Assembly: GCF_039534125.1 (NCBI RefSeq)
Contig: NZ_BAAAUV010000006.1
Coordinates: forward strand, 124,001 to 188,000
DNA length: 64,000 nucleotides
Source: Actinocorallia longicatena
GTDB lineage: Bacteria; Actinomycetota; Actinomycetes; Streptosporangiales; Streptosporangiaceae
Direction of reading: 5' to 3'
Positions 6,498-12,957 of the stretch are shown here, in pieces (within the stretch, counting starts at the first letter, position 1; each line of letters opens with the position of its first letter). The notes under the pieces are model-generated. The model saw nothing but the letters and a program-made list of their open reading frames with translations, searched no databases and was not told where the DNA came from. Both the position numbers and the translations under genes were made by a program.

Positions 6498-7342
6498 TCC
6501 TGCTCACGGTGGCCCTGCTCCAGGGGCCGACGATCGATCTCGACAAGGCCGAGGTCAAGCCCGGGCAGACCGTGACGGTCAGGCTGGCCGGCTGGCCCGC
6601 GGGGAACGTCGCGGTCGAGCTGTGCGGCAACGGCGGCAGGCGCGGCAGCGCCGACTGCGCCGTCGGCTCCTCCGCGACGACCTTCGTCAACGCCCAGGGC
6701 TCCGGCACCGTGCTGCTCAACGTCGCCAGGCCGCCGGTCGGCTGCCCGTGCGTGGTGTCGGTGAAACCGGTCGGCGGCGGGACGGCCAGGACCGTCCCGA
6801 TCACGGTCAAGGGCGCGGGCACGATGAGCCTGAGCCAGCAGAGGGCGGCCGACGCCCGGTCCCGGTCGCTGACCGTCACCTCGGTCCGGCTCGAGGGCTC
6901 CTCGATCGGCGCCTGGTTCGGCGGCCGGGCGTCGCGGACCCTCGTCTACACCGTGCGGAACGACGGCGAGGTGACGGTCGCCGACGCTCCCGTCTCGCTG
7001 TCCTCCGGCCGCTCCCCCGACCCGACCGGCATCCTGACGGCCCCCGCTCTGGGCTCCCTCGAACCGGGCGAGGAGCGCACCTACCGGGTCCCGGTGTCGT
7101 TCTCGGCCCCCGCGTTCGGCACCTACCAGGTGCGCGGCGAGATCGACGGGATCGAGCGCCCGGTGGTGTTCACCGGGGAGACCTCGTCCTACCCGTGGGC
7201 CTGGCCGTTCCTCGGCCTGCTCCTCGCCGGCGCCACGACGGTCCGGCGACGCCGCCGCCCCCGCAAGGCGGACGAACCGGGTGTCACGGTCGTCTGCCCG
7301 CACTGTGAGGGCGAGGTGTCGCTCCAGCTCACCGCGAAGTGA
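6494..7342 (+). CDS. Ig-like (neocarzinostatin-like) membrane protein with CPxC tail
   Basis: The protein has 282 residues and begins with a short hydrophobic leader (MILLTVALLQ). Residues about 15-110 resemble the neocarzinostatin-like fold of the neighbours: VKPGQTVTVRLAGWPAGNVAVEL, two close cysteine pairs, and GCPCVVSV. Residues about 125-235 look like a second Ig-like domain (TLVYTVRNDGEVTVADAP). One membrane helix (about 238-252) is followed by an Arg-rich stretch and a C-terminal VVCPHCEGEVSL, a single CPxC pair that could bind metal only by pairing with another chain. It is coupled to the DUF916 gene. I do not recognise a named family for the whole protein. Confidence 0.75.
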   Translation: MILLTVALLQGPTIDLDKAEVKPGQTVTVRLAGWPAGNVAVELCGNGGRRGSADCAVGSSATTFVNAQGSGTVLLNVARPPVGCPCVVSVKPVGGGTARTVPITVKGAGTMSLSQQRAADARSRSLTVTSVRLEGSSIGAWFGGRASRTLVYTVRNDGEVTVADAPVSLSSGRSPDPTGILTAPALGSLEPGEERTYRVPVSFSAPAFGTYQVRGEIDGIERPVVFTGETSSYPWAWPFLGLLLAGATTVRRRRRPRKADEPGVTVVCPHCEGEVSLQLTAK

Positions 7343-7362
7343 CGCCGCTCATCTCTTGAAGA

Positions 7363-8160
7363 TCATTTCTTGAAGAAGGCGGTGACGGCGGGCGCGAGCA
7401 CCGCGGCCTTCACCATGTGGGTCTGGCCCGGGAGCTCCTCCTCCACGGCGCCCGGGATCGCCAGCGCGGTGGCGTGCACCCCGTTCTTCATCCACGTCGG
7501 GCTCTTGCCGCCGCCCATGACCAGCGTCGGCGCCGTCACCGCGTCCCAGCGCCCGGCCGGCAGCGGGTTGCCCGACTGGAGACCGGCGGAGAACAGGGCC
7601 AGATCGTTGGGCAGGGTCGGCGCGACGGCCTTGAGCTTCTTCCACGGCGGCATGAGCGGGAAGATCGCCACCATGAACGCGGGCATCTCGACGAACCGCA
7701 TGAACGCCTTCACCGCCGCTCCGTGGTTCCCCTTCTCGACCAGCCCGCGCATCCGCTGCTCGAAGTCGGCCGGGGCCGGGTCCCGGGTGTCATCGACGAT
7801 CATCGGCGCCTCGTACATCGCGAGACGGGTGATCGGCACGCCGTTCGCCGCCGCCTCGAGGCCGAGGACCGCACCGGAGGACAGCCCGAGCACGAACGCC
7901 TCGCCTCCGGCCTCCTTGACGACGGCCGCCAGGTCCTCGATCTCGCGCTGCGGGGTGGAGGGCCGGGTGCCGTCGCTCTCGCCCCGTCCGCGACGGTCGT
8001 AGGCGTAGACGGTGAAGTCCTTCGACAGGATCCCGGCGAGCTCCTTGCTCGGGCCGAATTCCCGGTAGCAGAACGCGCCGTCGACCAGGACCAGCGAGGG
8101 CCCGGAACCGGTGCGCGTGTAGCCGATGGTGGTGCCGTCCGCCGAGATGACCGTGGACAT
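7363..8160 (-). CDS. Alpha/beta-fold hydrolase
   Basis: The 265-residue protein has the alpha/beta hydrolase fold. Features seen are YAYDRRGRGESDG near residue 60 (the strand 4 region), the nucleophile elbow LGLSSGAVLG near residue 93 (G-x-S-x-G with Ser as nucleophile), PTLVMGGGKSPTW near residue 210, and the late GQTHMV, where His would complete the triad. The usual acid after strand 7 is not obvious because the region reads GGGKSP. An AAGGAG site lies just before the ATG at 8160, which decides that start over one 10 codons upstream. Its substrate is unknown. It is followed on the same strand by nothing related. Confidence 0.85.
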   Translation of the reverse strand: MSTVISADGTTIGYTRTGSGPSLVLVDGAFCYREFGPSKELAGILSKDFTVYAYDRRGRGESDGTRPSTPQREIEDLAAVVKEAGGEAFVLGLSSGAVLGLEAAANGVPITRLAMYEAPMIVDDTRDPAPADFEQRMRGLVEKGNHGAAVKAFMRFVEMPAFMVAIFPLMPPWKKLKAVAPTLPNDLALFSAGLQSGNPLPAGRWDAVTAPTLVMGGGKSPTWMKNGVHATALAIPGAVEEELPGQTHMVKAAVLAPAVTAFFKK

Positions 8161-8186
8161 GGTGTCTCCTTCTTGCCGAGGGGGGA

Positions 8187-8918
8187 TCACTGAGGGGGAA
8201 GGGCCAGGAGGAAGTTCCGCCAGGCCGTTCCGGTGGTGGGGGTCACGTCCCCGAAGAGGTGGTGCATGCCGAGCAGAGGACCCCGGAATCCGCGGACGAA
8301 CCGGTACATCGCGTCGCCGGTGCGGATGCCGAGGGTGAGGTCGCTGACGTGGTAGACCGTGCCTTCGACCCGGCCGGCGCCGGGAACGGTGAAGGCCACG
8401 GCGTCGCCCGACCGAGGATCGTCCAGGCCGAGGGCCGCGAGGAGCGCGGTCCGGGTGGCCGCCCAGTCGGTGACGGGCTCACCGGCGACCGTGAGCGGGA
8501 CGGCCGTCCGCCCGGCGAAGCCGCCGAGGTAGGCCACGAGCGTGGCGAAGAACAGGTCGAGGCCGTGGGACATCGCCTCGAACTCCTCCGCCCAGTCGTC
8601 GCCGGGCAGGAACCCGCTGGTGACGGCGCGGACCACGGTCGAGGAACCCGCGCGTCCCTCGATGAGGAACTCGTAGGCCTCGAACCGCCCGTCGGGGGCG
8701 GTCTCGGTGGCGTAGGAGAAACGGACGTCCCGCTCGGAGGCGCCGATCCGGTGGTTCAGCGTGAAGCCGGGAAAGGCCGTGGTGACCGCGCCCGCCTCCA
8801 CCCGGGTGCGCCCCATGAACCAGGAGTCGATCCCCGGGCCGGTGGCGATGGCCTCCCAGACCTGCTCGGGGGTGGCCTGGACCTCGGCCTCGTTCTCGCG
8901 CCGGTACTCGCGTCCCAT
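8187..8918 (-). CDS. SRPBCC (AHSA1-like) domain protein
   Basis: The protein has 243 residues. The first 150 or so form an AHSA1-type START/SRPBCC domain: EVQATPEQVWEAIATGPGID then SWFMGRTRVE, and a late GWAE-like segment GDDWAEEFEAMSHGLDLFFA. The C-terminal 90 residues are an extension without a clear assignment. Such domains bind hydrophobic ligands. In actinomycetes they are usually co-transcribed with an ArsR-type regulator, and the preceding gene (8921-9205) does look like the non-DNA-binding part of one. The two genes are 2 bp apart. The start at 8918 follows the family N-terminus (MGREYRRENE). Confidence 0.85.
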   Translation of the reverse strand: MGREYRRENEAEVQATPEQVWEAIATGPGIDSWFMGRTRVEAGAVTTAFPGFTLNHRIGASERDVRFSYATETAPDGRFEAYEFLIEGRAGSSTVVRAVTSGFLPGDDWAEEFEAMSHGLDLFFATLVAYLGGFAGRTAVPLTVAGEPVTDWAATRTALLAALGLDDPRSGDAVAFTVPGAGRVEGTVYHVSDLTLGIRTGDAMYRFVRGFRGPLLGMHHLFGDVTPTTGTAWRNFLLALPPQ

Positions 8919-8920
8919 GG

Positions 8921-9205
8921 TCAGCTCTCCTTCACGCGGGGGTGCACGGCGACCACGAGGCGGTGGCCGTGCCCTGCGGAGGTGCCGTCGTGGTACCGGC
9001 CGGCCAGCGCGGTGAGGAAGCCGCACAGTTCGTCTGCGAAGGCGGCCCTGTCGGCCGCCGAGGCGAACCGTATCTCCCCGTCGATCACGAGCGTCGCGGC
9101 CTCGCGGTCCGCCGCGGCGAGCGCCCCCGCCTCTTCCAGCAGGCGGGCGGCCGTCGCCACGAGCCACCGGGCCGGCAGCCGTGATGCTGAGCTCGCTTCG
9201 AACAT
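8921..9205 (-). CDS. ArsR-like regulator C-terminal region without a visible HTH
   Basis: This 94-residue protein contains TLVIDGEIRFASAADRAAFADELCGFLTALAGRYHD and then HRLVVAVHP. That pattern resembles, from memory, the C-terminal half of the HTH regulators that accompany SRPBCC genes in actinomycetes. The expected N-terminal winged helix-turn-helix is absent, because the divergent gene at 9305 begins 100 bp upstream. A TTGACA element lies at 9240-9235 on this strand. The gene may be truncated, or may be a small partner protein that never bound DNA. The start is uncertain: the GGAGG at the ATG is only one base away. Confidence 0.55.
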   Translation of the reverse strand: MFEASSASRLPARWLVATAARLLEEAGALAAADREAATLVIDGEIRFASAADRAAFADELCGFLTALAGRYHDGTSAGHGHRLVVAVHPRVKES

Positions 9206-9304
9206 GCCTCCACGCTCTCACCGAAAAAAGAACTTGTCAAGACGATTCAAGCTGTCGGCGGGTGGATTGACACCTCCGGTGACGGAAGCGAAGGATGGTG
9301 ACCC

Positions 9305-10558
9305 GTGATCCTGGACATCCGAGAGCTGGCCGACCACCTCGCGGTGTCCACCGAAACGCTGCGGGACTACTACCGCGCCACCACCGACGGCACCGGCGGC
9401 GGCTGGTACCACGAGCTCGGCCGCCCTCCCGCGGCGACGGCCACCGCGGTCGCGCTCGCCTGCTTCGTCGACAAGGGCGACCCGATCGACCATCTCGACC
9501 AGGCGCTGCGCTTCCTGCGCTCACGGCAGCGGGAGGACGGCGGCTGGGCCACGGCCACCCACGGCGAGGTGCCGGTCGTCGAGGCCACCGCGTGGATCGC
9601 CTGGTGCCTGTCGCGGGCGCGGTGCGAGCTGACGCCCGGCGCTCCGGATCTGGCCTCGGCCGCGCGGTGGCTGACCGCGCACCAGAACCCCGACGGCGGC
9701 TGGGGATCGCGGCGCGGCAACCCGTCCAGGACCTGGCTGACCTGTCTCGCGCTGCGCGCCCTCGGCCTGCTCGACCCGCACTCCGCGGCCGTCGCCGACG
9801 GGATCGGCTGGCTGCTCGACCGGCGGCTGACCGCGGGCGGCGCCCGCGTCTGGGGCATGACGGAGGACGGCGGCCCGACCCTCACCCACACCGCGTTCGC
9901 CCTGCTCACCCTCGCCGAGCTGCGGCCCCTGGAGACCGACGAGCATCTGCGGGCCTTCCGCTGGCTGGCCGAGCGCGTCGAGGCCAATCCGCGGGATCTG
10001 CACCGCTGGATCGAGACCTACACCGCCGCCGACGACGGGCACCAGTGGCGGCTCAACCTGTGGCACTTCGGCCTGCCGATCGCGGTCTCCGCGCTGCTCC
10101 ACCATCCCGAGGGCCCGCCGTCGACGCTGCTCGGCCGCGCCGTGGCCCGCCTCCTGCGGGTCCCGCCGGGAACCCACGTCTGGGGCGACGAGACGGGGCC
10201 GCCGACCCGGCTGTCGCTGTGGAGCCTGTGGTGGTCGCTCCAGGCGCTGTCCGGCGTCTACCGGTTCCCGCTGTTCCGCAGGGACGACCTGGTGGTCTGG
10301 GTCCGCGACGCGGTGATCATCCGCCGGGGGCCCGCGCGGCGCCGTCCGCTGTTCACCTTCCTGCCCGGACTCTGGAGCCAGGGGCTGGGGCTGCTTCTGG
10401 CCCGGTTCTGGGCCTACGTCACGGTCGCGCTGCTCGCCGCCGTGCTCGCCGCGGGCGCGATCGCCGGGCTCTGGGAGTGGGACCTGTTCTGGAGCGGCTT
10501 GATCATCCCGGTCCTGCTGATCCCCCTCCAGGAGGGCATCAAGCGGCGCGGCGGATGA
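9305..10558 (+). CDS. Squalene-hopene-cyclase-like toroid protein with C-terminal membrane segments
   Basis: The protein has 417 residues. QW-type repeats are visible, for example QREDGGWATA near residue 75 and QNPDGGWGSR near 132, together with further alternating helical repeats to about residue 345. This indicates a prenyltransferase/squalene oxidase alpha-toroid. The DxDD motif needed by class II terpene cyclases is not seen. The N-terminus, IRELADHLAVSTETLRDYYR, resembles a MerR-like helix-turn-helix. Two hydrophobic helices occur at about 370-412. It may be a sensor or binding protein rather than an enzyme. Its GTG start at 9305 has an upstream GAAGGA. Its end overlaps convergent aroE by 20 bp. 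Confidence 0.72.
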   Translation: MILDIRELADHLAVSTETLRDYYRATTDGTGGGWYHELGRPPAATATAVALACFVDKGDPIDHLDQALRFLRSRQREDGGWATATHGEVPVVEATAWIAWCLSRARCELTPGAPDLASAARWLTAHQNPDGGWGSRRGNPSRTWLTCLALRALGLLDPHSAAVADGIGWLLDRRLTAGGARVWGMTEDGGPTLTHTAFALLTLAELRPLETDEHLRAFRWLAERVEANPRDLHRWIETYTAADDGHQWRLNLWHFGLPIAVSALLHHPEGPPSTLLGRAVARLLRVPPGTHVWGDETGPPTRLSLWSLWWSLQALSGVYRFPLFRRDDLVVWVRDAVIIRRGPARRRPLFTFLPGLWSQGLGLLLARFWAYVTVALLAAVLAAGAIAGLWEWDLFWSGLIIPVLLIPLQEGIKRRGG

Positions 10559-11351
10559 GCTCGGCCTCGCCGGCCGTCCGCATCGCCTCGACCGGGACGT
10601 CCGTGCGTCCGGTCATCATCTCGACCTGGCGGACGGCCTGGTGCAGCAGCATCGCGAACCCGTTGACGACCGTCCCGCCCCCGGCCAGGACGGCTCTGGC
10701 GAGCGAGGTCGGCCACGGCGCGTAGACCACGTCGAACACCGGGACCCCGGCCTCGGCGACCATCTCCGCGTAGGTCCCGGCCCCGTCCCCCGGCAGCGTC
10801 GAGACCACGAGCTGGGTCTTCAGCAGGGAGCCCAGCTCGCCCAGGGGCTCCACCCGGACGTCCAGTCCGCACCGCTCGCCGACCTCGGCCGTCTCTCCCG
10901 CCCGTCCGGGGTTCCTGACCACCAGGGTCGCCTCACGGGCCCCGAGCAGCGCGGCCCCGGCCAGCGCGGAGGCCGCGGTGGCCCCGCCGCCGAGCACCAC
11001 GAGCCGGTCGAGCGAGCCGACCCCCGCCTCGCCGAGCGCGGTGACGATCCCGTACACGTCGGTGTTGTCGGCGACCCACCGCCCGTCCCGCCGGACGAGC
11101 GTGTTGGCCCCGCCGACCCGCACCGCCAGCTCGCTGCTCTCCGCCGCGAGCGCCAGCGCGGTCCGCTTGAGCGGCATCGTGAGCGACAGCCCCGCCCAGT
11201 CCCGCTCGAGGAAGGCCGCGAGGCCGTCCTCCGCGCACTCGTGGGCCTCGTAGCTCCACCCCTCCAGCCCCATCGCCGCGTAGGCGGAGCGGTGCAGGAC
11301 GGGCGAGAGCGAGTGGGCGATCGGCGACCCCAGCACGGCGGCACGGGTCAC
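10539..11351 (-). CDS. aroE: Shikimate dehydrogenase
   Basis: The 270-residue protein reduces 3-dehydroshikimate to shikimate with NADPH in aromatic amino-acid synthesis. It shows the substrate-binding start GSPIAHSLSPVLHRSAYAAM, the catalytic lysine region SLTMPLKRTAL near residue 65, GGANTLVRRDGRWVADNTDVYG near 84-105, the nucleotide-binding loop VLGGGATAASALAGA near 124, and NGFAMLLHQAVRQ near 236. The GTG at 11351 overlaps the stop of mltG (GTGA). It is the last gene of the alaS-ruvX-mltG-aroE cluster, the same order as in mycobacteria. Its 3' end overlaps the convergent toroid gene. Confidence 0.95.
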   Translation of the reverse strand: MTRAAVLGSPIAHSLSPVLHRSAYAAMGLEGWSYEAHECAEDGLAAFLERDWAGLSLTMPLKRTALALAAESSELAVRVGGANTLVRRDGRWVADNTDVYGIVTALGEAGVGSLDRLVVLGGGATAASALAGAALLGAREATLVVRNPGRAGETAEVGERCGLDVRVEPLGELGSLLKTQLVVSTLPGDGAGTYAEMVAEAGVPVFDVVYAPWPTSLARAVLAGGGTVVNGFAMLLHQAVRQVEMMTGRTDVPVEAMRTAGEAELIRRAA

Positions 11352-12484
11352 TGGCCGGGGTGCTTCCTGGCCCAGGCGTTGAACTTGTCCACCAGCTTCT
11401 GGTGCTGGGGGTAGGTCTCGGCGTACTCGGTGATCCTGTTGGTCGGGTCGGTCGTCACGAAGAACAGCCACTTACCGGGCAGCGGATCGAGCACGGCCTT
11501 GATCGACTCCAGGCCCGGGCTGCCGATCGCACCGACCGGGAGACCCCGGTGCAGGTAGGTGTTGTACGGCGACGGCGTCCTGGTCTGGGCCTCGGTGACC
11601 GAGTAGGTGCGCTTCTTGAGGATGTAGAGGATCGTCGTGTCGAACCCCAGCGGCATGTTCGCCTTGAAGCGGTTGTAGATCACCCGCGAGATCTTCCTGC
11701 GGTCGACCGGCTTTCCCGCCTCGGCCTCGATCAGGCTGGCCATGGTGATGACCTGGAACGGCGTGAGGTCGAACTTCCTGCCCTCGGCGGCGATGTCCAG
11801 GGTGCCGACCTGCTCCTTGAAGCGGTCGACCATGGGCTTGAGCAGCTGAGCGGCGGTGGCCTTCGGTGGCAGGTTGTACTGGCCGGGGAAGAGGTAGCCC
11901 TCGAGGTCGCCCTTGGCGAACCCGGGCAGGCCGAGGCCCTTGGGGTTCTTCTGGACCTTCAGGAACTCGTTCATCGGCACCTTGGTCTGGGCCGACAGCA
12001 GCTTGAAGACCTCGACGGCGCGACGGCCCTCGGGAACGTTGATCACACCGGCGCGCGACTTCGGATCGAGCATGAGCGCCAGCGCGGACTTCGCCGACAT
12101 CTTCAGCCGCATCCTGTAGAAGCCCGGCTGGATGCCCTGCGACTTCGGTTCGTCCTTGGCGGCCTCGTTGAAGGCCTTGGTGGACTTCACCACGTCGGCC
12201 TTCTGGAGGGTCGTGGCGATGGCGGAGGTGTAGTCGCCGTCTTTGACCTCGACCGTGACCGCACCGGTGCCTTCTCCGACGTAGTCGCCCGGCTGCATGT
12301 AGTTCTTCAGCTTGGTGTAGCCGAAGTAACCACCGCCGCCGACCACGACGACCAGGAAGAGCAGCGCGGCCACGGCGGCGGCTCCGCCGCCCCGCTTCTT
12401 GCGCGTCTGCTTCTTCCGCTGTTCGGAGCGGTCGGCCCGGCTCTCGCGCCGGGTCTCATCGCCCCAGAAGTCCGTGTTGTTCAC
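11348..12484 (-). CDS. mltG: Endolytic murein transglycosylase MltG
   Basis: The 378-residue protein has a cytoplasmic basic segment, a single membrane helix (about 33-55) and an external YceG/MltG domain. PEGRRAVEVFKLLSAQ is the LysM-like start, and VITMASLIEAEAGKPVDRRKI near residue 225 carries the conserved catalytic glutamate. Further on come NRFKANMPLGFDTTILYIL and SPYNTYLHRGLPVGAIGSPG, which are typical. It cuts nascent glycan strands and may set their length. Its ATG overlaps the ruvX stop by ATGA and its stop overlaps aroE. Confidence 0.95.
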   Translation of the reverse strand: MNNTDFWGDETRRESRADRSEQRKKQTRKKRGGGAAAVAALLFLVVVVGGGGYFGYTKLKNYMQPGDYVGEGTGAVTVEVKDGDYTSAIATTLQKADVVKSTKAFNEAAKDEPKSQGIQPGFYRMRLKMSAKSALALMLDPKSRAGVINVPEGRRAVEVFKLLSAQTKVPMNEFLKVQKNPKGLGLPGFAKGDLEGYLFPGQYNLPPKATAAQLLKPMVDRFKEQVGTLDIAAEGRKFDLTPFQVITMASLIEAEAGKPVDRRKISRVIYNRFKANMPLGFDTTILYILKKRTYSVTEAQTRTPSPYNTYLHRGLPVGAIGSPGLESIKAVLDPLPGKWLFFVTTDPTNRITEYAETYPQHQKLVDKFNAWARKHPGQ

Positions 12485-12939
12485 TCTCTCCCCTTGACCG
12501 AAGCGCCGGGCGGTTTCCCGGTGAGGCGCTCCGCGTCGAGTGCCGCCTGCAGCAGTACGGTCGCCGCGGCCTGATCGATCACTGCGCGCTGGTTCTTCGC
12601 CTTGGTCCCGCCGGACCGCAGGCCGCTGGCGGCGGTGACGGTGGTGAGACGCTCGTCATACAGACGTACCGTATCGAAGGGGAGTTTACGTGCCAATCGG
12701 ACAGCAAAACTCCTGGCCGACTCCGCCGCCTTTCCCTCGCGGCCGGACAGGTTGGCGGGAAGTCCGACGATCACTTCGAGCGCCTCGTACTCGGCCACGA
12801 GTTCCAGGATCCTCGCGATGTCCCCCCGGCCCGCTCGCACGGTCTCCAGGGGTGTCGCGAGGATCCCGGCGGGGTCGCTGCGGGCCACGCCGATCCTGAC
12901 GCTGCCCACGTCGACCGCCAGCCTTACGCCGTTTCTCAC
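12481..12939 (-). CDS. ruvX: Holliday-junction-resolvase-like / pre-16S rRNA nuclease YqgF
   Basis: The protein has 152 residues with an RNase H-like fold. Features are the N-terminal VDVGSVRIGVARSDPAG, the middle VIVGLPANLSGREGKAAESA near residue 58, and YDERLTTVTAASGL near residue 94, carrying the family D/E residues. YqgF proteins are known to act in 16S rRNA 5' maturation. It lies 18 bp after alaS and overlaps mltG, matching the conserved alaS-yqgF-mltG arrangement. Confidence 0.93.
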   Translation of the reverse strand: MRNGVRLAVDVGSVRIGVARSDPAGILATPLETVRAGRGDIARILELVAEYEALEVIVGLPANLSGREGKAAESARSFAVRLARKLPFDTVRLYDERLTTVTAASGLRSGGTKAKNQRAVIDQAAATVLLQAALDAERLTGKPPGASVKGRE

Positions 12940-12957
12940 TTGCCGCCTTCGCTTCGA

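Noticed and set aside
9305..10558. Terpene (hopanoid) biosynthesis gene cluster
   Set aside because: Only one toroid gene is present, without the DxDD motif and without squalene or isoprenoid genes nearby.
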